From Limonium bicolor (taxonomy: Eukaryota > Streptophyta > Magnoliopsida > Caryophyllales > Plumbaginaceae): 64,000 bases of DNA. Each line of letters begins with the position of its first letter. Position 1 is the stretch's first letter. This document shows positions 36,301-49,079 of this stretch, piece after piece. The stretch spans positions 100,752,839 to 100,816,838 of the forward strand of contig CM041778.1 in NCBI GenBank assembly GCA_023374045.1, given 5' to 3'. Made by a program: the position numbers and the translations under genes. A model generated the notes under the pieces. It was not told where the DNA came from, did not search any database, and saw only the letters and a list, made by a program, of their open reading frames with translations.

Positions 36301-37291
36301 GTGACTCAATTCCCTTGTGTATGTCTAACATGACTTACCACCTATTGTGTGTTGGTTGTTAAGTTCCACCATGAACTTCTAACAAGTGTTAACTGGGAAG
36401 TGAGGAATCCGGTTATCCGGTCATGCATGTAAGTTAAGAGTAGATATCTGAATCAGATTCGACTCTTATGTTGTTAAGATTGTTCTCCTTAATTTGGCGT
36501 TCGATCTCCCGTTAGCTTCTTCCAAAGCTTACCTATTCTGACTTATGATCGGTTTAGTGGGAACCTGTGTTTGTGTGGTGTGTTCGGGTCACTAAATCCG
36601 AACCATCTGTGACTTAAGTTACTCGTTCGTCTAACAGAACGGTAATGAGTGTGTTTAACGAGCTTGACATGAGAGTGAATCACTCTCTAGGCTCTTATGT
36701 TTTTTGACCCTTGTGGTTTGTTATTGTGGAACCAGATCCACCGTGTATGTGATGATGAGCTGGCACTACTGATGCCATGCTCCATGTTATGTTATGTTAT
36801 GATATGTATGTAATGAATGCCATGTTATCATGACAATTAGCTGCGCGTATCCCGGTAGCCGATGGGCTGCGCGTTAGCCATACCAGCCAAGGGTTGCTGA
36901 CCCCCTCGGGGGATCCATATTTCTTATACTGCAGGATGAGGATCGAAGAAGCGGAGTGGCTTTAGATCCTAGGATGTGATTACTTTGTATACTTTTGGAT
37001 GTTGGCCCGGGATGCGCCTGTGCTCCTGTGGCGTTATATTTTTTTGGTTGTTGCGTATACAGTGATATTATACAGTGAAGGATGTATGTAACACTCGTAT
37101 TGTATATGATGTAATTATGGTTTAGTTTTATGCTCGGGAGACTGATCATCAGACCGGTACAATTGTATTTATTCTGCCTTGTCAACCACGTGGTGGTTGA
37201 CGGCGTTGTAGCACCGAAGCGTTAGTTACTGTTTATTTATTTATTCCGCTGCGATTTCATTTAGTATCATGTGCGTATTAGGGGTGTTACA
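33398..37291 (+). repeat. Solo LTR, 3,894 bp (LARD-like family)
   Basis: Starts TGAAATACCCC and ends GGGGTGTTACA. The first 860 bp match the LTR start at 3881-4894. Neither a PBS follows nor a PPT precedes, and both sides are the same minus-strand element, so this is a solo LTR. The flanks share ATTT (33394-33397 and 37292-37295), a 4-bp match and not the 5 bp usual for gypsy elements. Confidence 0.7.
35619..35947. repeat. Five-unit GACCGGAC...GTCCGGTC palindrome array in the solo LTR
   Basis: Five units at about 72-bp spacing (near 35619, 35692, 35766, 35837, 35907). Each joins GACCGGAC(T/A)T with AAGTCCGGTCGG; between units lies a conserved GGAAAATGTTTCTGGAAT-like linker. Confidence 0.85.
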
Positions 37292-37556
37292 ATTTTACAA
37301 CAGCCAGATCAGGTTTACCCGAGTAAGAGAGGTCTTCTCCATCTCTCTGGCGTTCTTTTCCAACTTTATAACGTGGGATGTGGAGGGCGGGTATGGTATT
37401 GTAGGTTTTTCCGGTTCACCACGAAGTTCCTAACTAGCGTACCTCACACGCTAACACTCAACCCTTAGCCCTAAGTCTCTAATTCCTAACTCGGTATTTC
37501 CTAAACTCGGTATTTCGAGTCATCAGAGGCGATCTCTTCGCTCTGAATCCACTTTT
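37292..37556 (-). mobile_element. 5' leader of the minus-strand LARD-like element
   Basis: Lies between LTR end 37557 and the solo LTR; it contains the PBS (37540-37551) and no coding sequence. Two copies of CTCGGTATTTC sit at 37491-37520. Confidence 0.55.
37540..37551 (-). promoter_or_regulatory. Degenerate Met-tRNA-type primer binding site
   Basis: Minus strand TGGATTCAGAGC, five bases after an LTR end (GGGGTGTTACA), against the canonical TGGTATCAGAGC at 13174-13185: same position and spacing, with two central differences. Confidence 0.65.
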
Positions 37557-39365
37557 TGTAACACCCCTAACAGCTAATCAAGTCATTACCTCCTAATCCG
37601 TATCAATTACCAATACCAAAGCAGCGGAATTCTTTCTCCAAACTGTGGTGATACAATGCCTGTTAGTCACTCATGTGACTAACAAGCCAAATCCAATACA
37701 ACCATCCAATTACAATATCGGTTTGATGAACAAGTATCACAACGAGTACTCTATACCAAACAATACATTTCATTCCTTAACCAAATAAAATTCAAATACA
37801 ATCCTTAATTCAATTCTATACCAAGTATCTACAATCCTCAAGTCTACCGATAACATTTTCGACTTACAATTCAACGATACAAATAAATACAATTTTCCTT
37901 AATCGACTACCCATGCTTAAGTAGCAACCCCGTCCTACTCTCGAACGGTGATCGGCTCCAAAGTACCTGTAAGTAAAAACGGTGCCCCAAGGGGCTCAGC
38001 GAATTGCTGGTATGAAATGCGCATACCCGCGTGCTAAACGGGGGTACGCCGACTACTTGTGGTAGACAACATGAGATTCGTTTTAATTCCACAATCATGC
38101 TCGATAACAATACATTAACATGCACAACAGCACACGTATTCACATTCATTTATGGAATACAATCTCAACTAACACAACAAGGTTGTTAGTTCATATTATC
38201 TTACTCTCGGGCCTTGAGGGTTTTCTACCTCACTATTGCCTTAGTCACTTATTCATTGTTTTACCCCTTCTCTTGGTTACTCTTACTCAAGCTCTCTTAT
38301 TATCAATCTCAATTCAATTCTCAATTCTCAACTTAAACTCAATTTCTACACTTCTCAACTCAATTCTCAACTCTCAAGCTCAATTCTCAAATTTCTCAAA
38401 TTTCAATTCAATTCTCAATTTCAACTCTCAAACTCTCAATTCTCAAATCTCCAATTCTCAAATCTCATTCTCAATTCTCAAAGGGACATCTTTTAATCAT
38501 TACCCATGACCTACGGGCAAAGTCTACACAAGACTCACCACCGGGCTTACAAATTCTCGTCTTACTTCCCCCCTATGACCTTACACCGGGTCTAGCATGT
38601 TTGGGAAGATTCGACTATCAAACGGAACTATACACCTAGTTTCCTCAAATTCACAAATGTCCGTATCTCTAACCCGTACTACTCTAATTCCCCACACTCC
38701 TCTCTCGGAGTTATATCACAATCTCATAGATTAGCCTAGAAGTATCTCTCTTGATATCATCTAATAGCTTAGGGAATATCTCATGTCTAGTATTCTCAAA
38801 TTTAAGGTTTCCCCACTTATCGAATACTTTTATGTTCGAGACATTTCTCAATTAGGTCGGATCCTCATATTACGATCAACTATCTTTAAAGGAGTTTGAC
38901 GGTTCTTTATTTCTCTTTTACATTTCCACAGTTCGTATCTTTGAACTATCGTCATCCTCCTAATAAGGTTCAATTAGATGCTTTTTTTTTCCCCCATTAT
39001 TTTGTTACGTGGATTTTTCATCCGATGTTTTTGTTCTCTAACCATTATCTGGAGTTTACTATCCTACAACTCTCCTCACTTTCTAGTGAGTTTTCATAGG
39101 TTTTGCATTAATCGTTATTCTTGATTCGATAGGTTTCGTGTGGTTCCACGTTTTCGTTATTTTGCGAACGACTCTTCCTAGAGTCACTAACCAATCTTAC
39201 TAATTAGTGAGTCGGTCCTATAGCACTATTGGCCACACAATCTACAAGGATGGTTAGTACACACAACAACATGAATAGAGATTTACATCAAGCAATAGTT
39301 CATTTTCATGCTTTTATCTTGACTAAGTCGCACACAAAACAACACACAATCAGTGTCATCCCGTA
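37557..39365 (-). repeat. 5' LTR of the minus-strand LARD-like element, truncated by CACTA-2
   Basis: Plus-sense boundary TGTAACACCCC at 37557. Its 3' part matches the layout of the 33398-37291 LTR end: GCGCG/ATACCAGC, a GGGTTGCTGACCCC-like or CCCCTTGGGG segment, and an ACTGCAGG or TTACAGG step. Only ~1.8 kb of an expected ~3.9 kb is present; its start is not found before the CACTA-2 terminus. Confidence 0.6.
38285..38490. repeat. CTCAATT-rich simple/minisatellite repeat
   Basis: A run of degenerate TCAATTCTCAA units inside the LTR. The plus-strand frame of Asn/Ser/Ile/Leu repeats is a by-product. Confidence 0.8.
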
Positions 39366-39725
39366 CACTAGTACAAAAAACGTCTATTTCGGCGCCCCTA
39401 TTTCGGCGGTTGTAGATAAAACCGCCGAAATAGGGGCCCGAGATGTATACCGTATGTAAAGAAGGGGTCTATTTCGGCGGTCCTAGATATGAACCGCCGA
39501 AATAGGCCCTTTTTATAATAAAAAAAATAAAAAAACCTAATTCGGCGGTTCCTTACACGCAACCGCCGAAATAGGTGTTTCTATTTTTCTTTTTTTTTTT
39601 AAAAATTTAATCATCTATTTCGGCGGTTCTTTGTCGGAACCGCCGAAATAGGTCTCTTTAATTTTTAATAATTAAAAAGGGCCTATTTCGGCGGTTTCTT
39701 TGTTAGGAACCGCCGAAATAGGTCC
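39366..39725. repeat. CACTA-2 5' subterminal hairpin array
   Basis: Five hairpins of CTATTTCGGCGGTT paired with AACCGCCGAAATAGG, separated by A/T-rich spacers of 20-50 bp. Unlike the 3' end, loops are short and stems use TTTCGG, not TCTCGG. Confidence 0.9.
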
Positions 39726-42480
39726 TTTTAATTAACCCCCCAACCCGATTCGAACAATTACGATTTCATTAGGGCTAATTAACCCCTCTTCTCATCTCTG
39801 TTCCGCGGCGATTTTGAACCCTCCACGCCACCACACCGTCGCCCGCGCCGCCCTCCTCCTCCCTCGCTCCCGCCGGTGTCGCGCCGTCGGTGGTGTGCTC
39901 AGTTGGCGTCGCCGCCCTCTTCCGCCCCAACAGAGGCGAACAGAGGTGAATTGTTGTCACATATATGTTTCGGTTTTGTTTAATAAAATGTTAATGTGTT
40001 GTTAAATTGTTAGATTGTTGTCACATTGTGATTGTGGATGCTGATATTTATTGTGTGTGTGAAATCTTTGCAAGATTTGGTTGTTAAACTATAAATTTAT
40101 GTATGCACACAAGGTGTTCGACGAAATGTCCGAGTGATTTTTTTGCTGTTTTTGGCCCTTCTTTTAAGTATAGTTAGGTTAGCTTATTTGGGCTAGATTT
40201 ATTATGCTTATATATGGGGTTGAACAATGTTTGAGCATTATTTGTTTAAGTATAGTTAGGTTAGCTTATTGTCCACTTAAAATTACTTGTTAATTCACAT
40301 TTCATAAGTAAATATACATTGTAAATATACATTGGTGAGTGAGATCTCTGCTAGTTATTTTTGCATAAATAAGCAACACATAATTAGAAAAATTTCATAA
40401 CTAAATTTTGTTCAAGAAAAGGATTTTAAATATTGTATTCTTTATTTAATGGTAAAAGTGCGGTGGGGATCTTTAAATTTTTTTTCCTTATAATGAAAAT
40501 GGCATGTATATTTTGTTTATCTAATGCACAAATGTAAGTTTACTTGTTTCGAACAAGTAATATAAGTTAAGCAATTAAGAGTTTCTCCTTGTCTTCATAA
40601 ACAATGTAGTCGAGTTGATGAGTTATCATCTTTGACACTAAGTTCCCCACTCTCTGTAGATTGTATTAGAGTTATACTAAAAAAATTCTTATTGTGCTTG
40701 TTTGAATGAGCTAACGATAATGTTTATAATTTACATATTTGATTATGATATTATATTATCGTTAATACATGAGTGTGATGCATAAGAGGTATATTGAAAA
40801 TTATGGATAACATGTTAAACATGAAAAATACAATTTAGGTTGTTATGTAAGTTATAGTTTGATCTTATCATTCATTCATTGGTTAAAATACTATTAAACA
40901 TTCGGTAGTGTATATATATATATATATGAGTATTGTATATCGTTAAGTTTAATATAAATTATTCTAATTGATGTGAATGTTGTTCAATCTTTATGCGTTG
41001 CCTCTGTAGAGATTGGCTACACGCGTCTCGCACGCCCCATTGAGAAGAGGGGCTGAAAACAATTCATTTAGAAACCGGTAAATTTTTTTTAATTTAACTC
41101 TTCATTCTCTTCACTCACTGTAAATTTGCAACCTAACTGCATATAAGGAACAAACACAACTACTGAGTTTCTCTTATGTCTATACGTATTTGTGTCTCTA
41201 CAGATAAATACTTAAGGCTTCTTTACCATTTGATGGTAGATTGAAAGCGGAGCGGAGAGCAATTCATTTTCGAACGGTAATATAATCTAACTTATCATTT
41301 TTCTCTTTTGTACTTTGTATTTGATTTCCACAAATTATTGGATTTCGTTTGATGAATAAATTTGGTATATATTAGTTTGGTTTATGATTGAAATTTGTGT
41401 TGTTGAATAATTGGTGAATGCTTAATAATAGACATGGTTGTGTCTTTTTTTTACTTTGTATTTGATTTCCACAAATTATTAAAATTTGGTTTGATGGATA
41501 AAGTTGGTATTAGTTTGATTTGTGATGGAAATTTGTGTTGATGAATGGTTGGTGAATGCTTAATAATAAGCATGGGATAGGTAAAATTATGCAAAAGTCA
41601 TGCCGTTTTTTTTTAAAATCTCTTCGTAATTAATATTGTTTGATGTATGTGTATATGTCTAACAATATCTAATTTTTTATCAGGTCTCACTACATTCAAG
41701 TCCGTGAATCACCTCTCTTGTTTCCCGCCTTCTTCTTCATTACTGTTCCTCTTTCCTCCTCTGTGCACAAGTAGTAACTAAACCTTATTTTTTGTTTAAT
41801 AAATGCAATTATGTATTTAATATAAGTGCTAGTACATAATTTAGCTTCATTCCCTATTTGTTGATGCATTTCTTTTTTAATTTATTTTTTGTTGCTCCCT
41901 TGCAGAGACATATCAGAAGTGGTATTGCTGCATCTCTCGCACAGAAGCCTACCTCTCAGGCACCAGTCTCCCCTGTCCATAAATCCTTAAAAAACAAGTA
42001 CGTATTTTAACTCTCGATTCTTTGTTAATCTCTAAACCGGTTTGAACTTATACAGTGGAGAATTGAAAGCGTTATTTGATGATCTGAATTTGCAATTGGT
42101 TTTCAGTTAGCTAGTAAAGAATTGATTTATTTTAATTGTTGGTTGCTGCCATTGTTGGAATGTTTGTGGTTGTGATGACTTTGGTGAGTGCTGAATAATA
42201 AGCACGGGATGTGTACAATTATGCAAAGGTCATGCCGAATTTTTTGTAGAAAAAGTATTCGTAATATTGCTTTTAAACACCCGGTTTCTGTTTTAGAAGT
42301 GCAACAATTTCTTAATTTAAAATGCTAGTTTATTTTGTGTTTGCAACCTTAGAGTTAGGCTAGACTAATTGACAATCATCCCAGTCATGCTCCATTAAGA
42401 AATAAACATGTGCAACTTAATACAGGCCATATTCTACAAAGGCTCTAACTCACACCTGTGATCTGTTGCACATGTAGTAT
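39726..42480 (+). other. CACTA-2 5' region: GC-rich leader, candidate exons, repeats
   Basis: 39795-39950 is a strikingly GC-rich island (CCGCCC/GCCGCC repeats) in AT-rich DNA, a plausible promoter or first exon with a splice-like AGGTGAATTG at its end; CACTA-1 lacks it. 40066-42480 is collinear with CACTA-1. Candidate upstream exons lie near 41680-41771 and 41906-41999 (TTGCAG acceptor, then GTGGTATTGCTGCATCTCTC). Confidence 0.5.
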
Positions 42481-45400
42481 GGAGCGTGACGGATGTATGG
42501 TGATAGAGGCGAACATTTGACAAAATGCTGAAAGAGTTTTGCAAAGCTGCAGTGCAACACAAGGACATGACAAAGGCGGAGAAAATTCCATGTCCTTGTG
42601 TTGATTGTGGTGTGGTTAGACATTATTCAAGCATCAACCTCGTACAACTTCCATGTGAAGACCCGTGGTTTCATGCCACATTATACAAAATGGATTTTTC
42701 ATGGAGAACGTGTTGAAGATAATGCTTCATCTTCCTACAGTCACGATCGGTGTAACTCAAGAACCGAGCAGACATTCGATACTACTAACGAGTCAGAACT
42801 CCCAAGCGCTTCCGGAGTCAATGTTGACAGTGAGTCGACTTATCATGATGAACAAATTGACGAGATGCTTGATAACGTTGAGGATAACTTTGTCGACCGG
42901 CCGGATGAGTATCAAAGGTTGTTGGACGCATCCAAAACGGCGTTGTATCCTACTTGCACTAAGTACACGAAATTGACAGCTATATTGAATTTGTTCAACC
43001 TGAAGGGAAGATATGGATTGAGTGACAAAGGTTTCACGGCATTCCTCGAGCTCATTCATGATATGCTACCGGATGAGAACGGTCTCCCTACCACCACGTA
43101 TGAGGCAAAGAAATGGGTGTGTCCAATGGGAGTAGAGTACAAAAAAAACACGCGTGTCCAAACAACTGTGTGTTGTACAGGGTGAATACGAACATCTGGA
43201 CAATTGCCCGAAATGTTCGTTGTCCCGGTATAAGCATAAAGATGGTGAGTACTCCTCCGTTCAAAAAAAAGCCCTCCAGCAAAACTGTTTGGTATTTGCC
43301 GATTATACCCAGATTCAAACGGTGTTTGCGAATCCGAAAGATGCAAAGAACTTACGATGGCATGCGGAGGGTAGAAAGAGTGATGAGAAACTAAGACATC
43401 CAGCAGATGGGCCTCAGTGGAGAAACATCAATAGACGGTTCAAAGAACATTTCGGACATGAAGATAGGAATCTGAGGCTTGGGTTATGTACTGATGGAAT
43501 GAACCCGTACGGCACATTGAGTAGTCAACACAGTACATGGCCTGTTCTGCTAGTGATCTACAATTTGCCCTCATGGTTGTGTATGAAACGAAAGTACATC
43601 ATGTTATCGCTCCTGATATCTGGTCCCAAGCAGCCAGGTAATAGCATTGATGTGTACCTTGCCCCTCTGATCGACGATCTGAAGCTATTGTGGATGAGGG
43701 GACCGTGGTATATGATGCTTATGCAAGAGAGAATTTCACGCTCAAGGCTTTGTTGTTCTGTACCGTCAATGACTTCCCTGCGTATGGGAACTTGTCCGGT
43801 TACACGGTTAAAGGAACATTTGCATGTCCCATATGCGAGGAAGACACTTGTTCGGACCGTTTAAAAACATTGTGGGAAGAATGTTTATATGTGTCATCGA
43901 CGTCTTCTCCCTCGAAGATCACCCTTATCGAGTAACGAAGAGAAAGTTTTCAATGGTCAAGCCGAAACTCGTGTGCCCGTCTACCTCTGAGCTCTGAGGA
44001 AGTGTACGAAAAGGTTAAGGACATTGCAAATGTATTTGGAACACATCAAAACCGGCGAAAAACATTTGGAAAAGTGTTCTATCTTTTGGAACTACCTTAT
44101 TGGCGTCATCTTTCTGTGAGGCACTGCTTAGACTCATTGCACATTGTGAAGAACGTTGGTGAGGCAGTGAGTGGGACTTACTCAATATACCCGGCAAAAA
44201 CAAAAGACGGATTGAAAATCAGAAAGGACATGCAAACCATGGGTATACGAAAGGAGTTACACCCACAAGAGAATGGGGAACGAATCTACCTACCTCCTGC
44301 ATGCTACACGCTCTCAAAGGCTGAAAAGATTAGTTTCTGCAAATGTCTGTACTCGGTAAAAGTGCCGTCTGGGTACTCTTCAAACTGGAAGAAACATTGT
44401 ATCGATGAAGGATTTTAAACTTTTAGGCATGAAATCTCACGATTATCATGTACTGATTTACATCTTCTTCCGGTCGCAATTCGAGGATATTGCCATCTGA
44501 TGTCAGAAATGCTTTAACTCGGTTATGTTTCTTTTTCAAACGCTGTTTGCTCCAAGGCAATTGACGTAACCTCTCTAGATGATCTACAACGTGAAATTGT
44601 TGTCACATTATGTCACTTGAGATGTATTTCCCACCATCTTTCTTTGATATAATGGTGCATCTAATTGTGCACATCGTTCGAGAGATACAGTTCTGTGGTC
44701 CGGTATACTTACGGTACATGTACCCTTTTGAACGTAACATGGGTATTCTGAAAAGTAGAATGAAGAATAGGTATCGACCAGAGGGGAGCATTGTTGAAGC
44801 AACAGTGACTGAGGAAAGTCACGGAATTTGTGACCGATTATTTGAGTGAGGCAAGTCTATTGGTATCCCAAAACCACGACACTATGGCAGGTTTAAGGGT
44901 AAAGGTGTTATTGGTAGAAAGATCGTGCAAGTTTTCGCGTCTACTTATTCATCAAGCACATTTGTTTGTCTTACAACATCTTGAGGTTGTTGAACCTTAT
45001 TTGGAAACCCATATGTTTGAGTTAGGCATCCAAATCCTTTGAAAAGCCACATTTGGCTGACAAAGAAACAAAACCGAGTTTTATCCAATGGTTCAAAGAT
45101 CATGTGTTGACATAGCATCATCAGATCCAGAAGCTGTAAGCGAAGAGATCAGATGTTTGGCAATCGGCCCTGAAACTAATATTACATCATTTGAGGGGTA
45201 TGATATTAGTGGGTATACATACTACACTGCACGCCCAGATGCCATCGATAACCAGAATAGTGGGGTACTAAAAAACTGAGTACCACAGCGGTAACCGATC
45301 TCAACCAGTTAGTAACTATAGTTGGTATTATGGTGTCATCGAGGACATCTGGGAACTAGACTATGACATTGATTCCTTTCTGTTGGTCCGGTGCAAGTGG

Positions 45401-45733
45401 GTGGACAACCGACGCGGGTACCAAAATGATGGAGGGCTTACCATGGTTGATCTTTCACGGTACACGGTTATAATGATGATCAATTTGTTTTGGGAAAGGA
45501 TTGCGAACAAGTGTGGTATGTTGAGGATCCGAAAGACTGCATGATGGTCTGTTGTTCTTCCAGGAAGAAGGCCGGTTGTAATCGAAAATGAAAATGAGGA
45601 TAACGATGAAAATGGGACTGTAGAGGAAACATCCTTGTTTCCTACTGGATTACCGGATTTGATTGATGATACCGAAAACAATTTGCTCTACGCACGATCA
45701 GACCATGATGAGGTGTTTTGGGTAGAAATATGA
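42481..45733 (+). pseudogene. CACTA-2 TNP2-type transposase
   Basis: Start MERDGCMVIEANI at 42481, already shifted relative to CACTA-1. Zinc-finger-like KIPCPCVDCGVVRH is near 42590. The longest intact stretch (43154-43864) holds NPKDAKNLRWHAEGRKSDEK, RNLRLGLCTDGMNPYGTLSS, STWPVLLVIYNLPSWLCMKR and GNSIDVYLAPLIDDLKLLW, the TNP2 core. DUF4218-like (about 44420-44640) and DUF4216-like (about 45290-45560) parts follow, ending ARSDHDEVFWVEI at 45733. Catalyses excision and insertion of CACTA ends in the nucleus when intact. Several indels break it. Confidence 0.87.
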
Positions 45734-46019
45734 AATGATTTATGTTTTTGTACGTGTCAGGTAATGTTGTTAGTAGAATGTAGACTATAATATCATCTTA
45801 ACTGTTATTGTTATGCATCATAGTATTTATGTTATGAGTTTATCTGATGAAAATGCTTTATTATTTTTTTTTGCAGTGGATGATCACCCTATGGATGACC
45901 CCATTGGACGGCTTCTCTTGACTGGAGAACCTGAGCCACAGCAGAATAGACCAAGTAAGCGGGTCACAAGAGGAGGAAAGAAGAAGAAGGACCAGTTAGT
46001 AGTAGTACACGAGACTGAG

Positions 46020-46024
46020 GCTGG
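46020..46024 (+). repeat. Target-site duplication, left copy (GCTGG)
   Basis: GCTGG directly before the insertion; identical to 52095-52099. CACTA-1 shows the uninterrupted site (GAGGCTGGCCCTTC in coding sense). Confidence 0.92.
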
Positions 46025-46489
46025 TGTAGACACCAAAAATTCTCACCTTTTTTTTATATTGAAACAAAAAATACAAAAATAAACATGCTTTCAGAAACAA
46101 GGCGGTCGTCCCCGTTTTCAACTAAAGGAATTTCTTTTCCCGACATTTAAACCTCACATCCCTATGGAAAAGGGAACGAGCCTTTTATTGTAATCCGTTT
46201 TAACCAACTTTATTTTGCATACTTATTTTGTTGCTTTTGTTTTTAAAATATTTCACCGTTTTATTATTACCTTGTTTATTTCATGTACATATGCCTTTCT
46301 TTTATTTTGTATCTATTTACGTTTTGAACCTTCTTTTTTTTAATTGTATTCCATATTTTCATGTCATTAGATTAATCATCTCATTTTATTGTATATACTC
46401 CCTTCTGGATTTGTCGCATTTTAGAAGAGTTATCCAGTCGAATTTAGAGCTCTTGTATTATCTCTCCCAAGAATATATTGAAATCGACA

Positions 46490-46570
46490 TAGCGTAACTG
46501 GTTAAGGAGCCCATCACGCAACCCACAGATCACGGGTTCGATTCTGGCAAGGGACTGGAGTCCTTTTCTT
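46490..46570 (+). other. tRNA-like (SINE-head-like) module 1
   Basis: A-box-like TAGCGTAACTGG (46490-46501), B-box-like GGTTCGATTCT (46535-46545), then a small GGACTGGAGTCC hairpin and a T-run, as in pol III units. T-arm pairing is poor, so it is not a functional tRNA. Confidence 0.4.
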
Positions 46571-46640
46571 TTATTATTCTCATTTAGCTCACAGCGGAGC
46601 TTCTATCTTTGTTATCGCTGTTGTATACTGAAACACATCA

Positions 46641-46720
46641 TGGCTCAGTTGGTTAGGGCATAGGCGAGGGATACCAGAGGTGACCAGTTCGAATCCGAGT
46701 GAGAGCATGGCTCGTTTTTA
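46641..46720 (+). other. tRNA-like (SINE-head-like) module 2
   Basis: A-box TGGCTCAGTTGG (46641-46652) with a perfect D-stem (GCTC/GGGC), B-box-like AGTTCGAATCC (46686-46696), then TTTTT. Anticodon and T stems do not pair. Confidence 0.45.
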
Positions 46721-49079
46721 TTTTTGTTTCCCATATCGGTGGACCAAGCCCAGCCCACTTAGTTGGACCCGATTTTTTCTTTCACTACAGGACATAAAAA
46801 GAGTCCAGATCCACAAAGTTAACCCTAAATTGACAGCTGTTTACTCCCTCTTTCATTATAAAACTACCAAAAACCCTACAGTAAGGGACACGTTTTTTGA
46901 ACCCAGCAACACCGATCCCCATCATTCTGATTGCCTCATTCTCGGTATTCCTCGCTTTGCCCGTGTTCGAAGAAGCAGAAGACAACCATACCCAGAAACG
47001 TGACTGCTATTTCTTCTTCTTCCCGAATTTGGTGAGTGGGAATTATCCAGAAAACTTCTTCGCCTCCTCCCATTCTTTCTTCTACCTGCAAACGATTTTG
47101 AGCTCAATGCAAAGTTCTCCTCTCTACTTCTTTTCTCTAAAAATTTTCTGACCGGATGAGCCATTCATGGTGATGGTAGGGCAAACGCCTGGCTCTGTCG
47201 GAAATGCGTTTCCGAGGAAAGAGTCAATCTCTTCTCCCCATTTCTCTTTCTGTTCTCATTTTAAGCTCATTTTGATTTTGGTTTCATCCAAATTCTAGAA
47301 TCAAAGCTTCGAATCCCCGTTTCGTTGGCTTCTGTTTCTAGTAAACATGGAATATGGAGTACGATTCTGTACCATCCGTTTTCATTTCTGTGTGTTATTC
47401 CTAAACTGGTATGGACGAAGGAAGTCCACGAACAGTTCGAGATTCGCGAGGGTGAGGCCTTGGTTTTGTTTACTTCGCTTATGGCATTCCAGTTTACTTG
47501 CCCAGATTTTTTTTTGGTTTAGAACGATTTCGAAAGGCATTTTGGATTACTTGTTCATGTTGGTGCCTCTGTTCGAATAATGTGCGAGTGGTGCCTCGGT
47601 TGACATTGTTCAGGCTCTTAGGCTATTTGCTAAGTACACCTGAGGGTTTTATGTTCTGTATACTACTAACGCTGAGTTTTTCATTGTGAGTTGAAGTTTT
47701 GTTCTCATGAAGTCGGCTCCCTCTGCACATTATCCATTTTGTTCCGTACTAATCAACAGAGGTTACTGTTTTATCAGAAGTACCCTCGCGTCATTTTGTA
47801 TTGAGATGGTACAGGGAACCTTATATCTTCTCCCTGGTATTCAATCTAAACCCTATTACGTTTAAGGCTTCCTCATGGTTATACTCGGGTGCGTGAGACT
47901 ACTTATTTGGCTATCTGAAGTTCATTATGACCTCTCCTCTGATTCGGTATTTGGTTTGTTTCCTTTCTGCTGCTTTCATTTTGTTCCCCTATATACTACA
48001 ACTTGCATATCTGAGAGGAGTTTGAATGTTGGCATGCGGTTCATGTAGTTATCTGTAATGGTTGTAGTCTGGTAGTTCTTTTGTTTACCGTCATCTTGAT
48101 AGTCTGTTGAAACTGCAAGACTAATGTAGGATCCAACTTGATTAAATCTGGTTTTGTGAGAATGAAAGTTAAATGCAGATAGAGAAGACCTTGTGACTAA
48201 AAAAAAAACGGAGAGATAAACTAGAATGCCTTTTATTTTTTTCTAGACTCATTTAGGTTTAGTTGGTATTCAAGGTTGGCGATGACAGTTTCTGAATTCT
48301 TGACGCTCATCCTTGTGGTTTGAACTTTCTTTGTGGTCTCTGTACCTAGATAAATGGGAATAAGTGATCCGGTTTAGTAATCTAACTCAGACCTGTTTTG
48401 ATTTGAGCTTATTAACCATGGATCTAAGTCCTTCTATTTTTTTTAAGTCTGTAATCTGATCACCTGAGGAAAGAAGCAGGTTAGATATCGAATGAAGACA
48501 AACTGTTTTAACAAGTTAATTTGTGTCTGAATTCCATTTGAGCAAGAAATTATGGACTCTTTTTGCTTTCTATTTAAGGTCCTTAGCAGCTTTGCTATGA
48601 TGTTGAACATGTTTATATGCCTAAGTAGTCGCTTTCATCAATTTTGATCTGATTAATGGCCATGTTGACTGTTCCATCCACGCCACACAGTGTATATGCG
48701 GCATATTTACTTTGTTGTTATTATTGCTTCATTTGTTAATTTTTTTTCTGATTGCTATTATTAAGCCCTAGTTATTATGTCCTCTAGGTCCTAGCCATTA
48801 GGTTAGTGGGTGTCCCTTGGCACTTAGTGGGTCATGTGTCCTTCTTGGTCAAGGTGACACCCTAAACCCTAAAATACACATCTAAAAATATGTATATACG
48901 TAAATAATGAACTCTTTCCTTTCAAACCAAAAATTCCTCCAAACACCCATCCCCTCTCCCCACATCCTATCCAGAATTGTCTCTCAAATTTTTCATGTTT
49001 TCATCACTGTGTATAAAAACAAACCTTTAACTTTCATTTGTTTTCTTTTAAAATTTGGTTCAAAAAACCCAAAAATAAA
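46721..49079. other. Unassigned part of the 6-kb insertion
   Basis: No convincing coding sequence. CT-rich stretches and leader-like sequence near 46790-47150 look like a plant promoter/5' UTR with introns, which would fit an LTR U3-R-U5 or a captured host 5' region. I cannot choose between these. Confidence 0.35.

Noticed and set aside
46490..46720. True tRNA genes
   Set aside because: A and B boxes are present but T and anticodon stems do not pair; reported as tRNA-like only.
46790..47700. A host gene with leader and introns inside the 6-kb insertion
   Set aside because: Sequence looks leader-like, but no frame over ~107 codons, no domain and no convincing exon chain.
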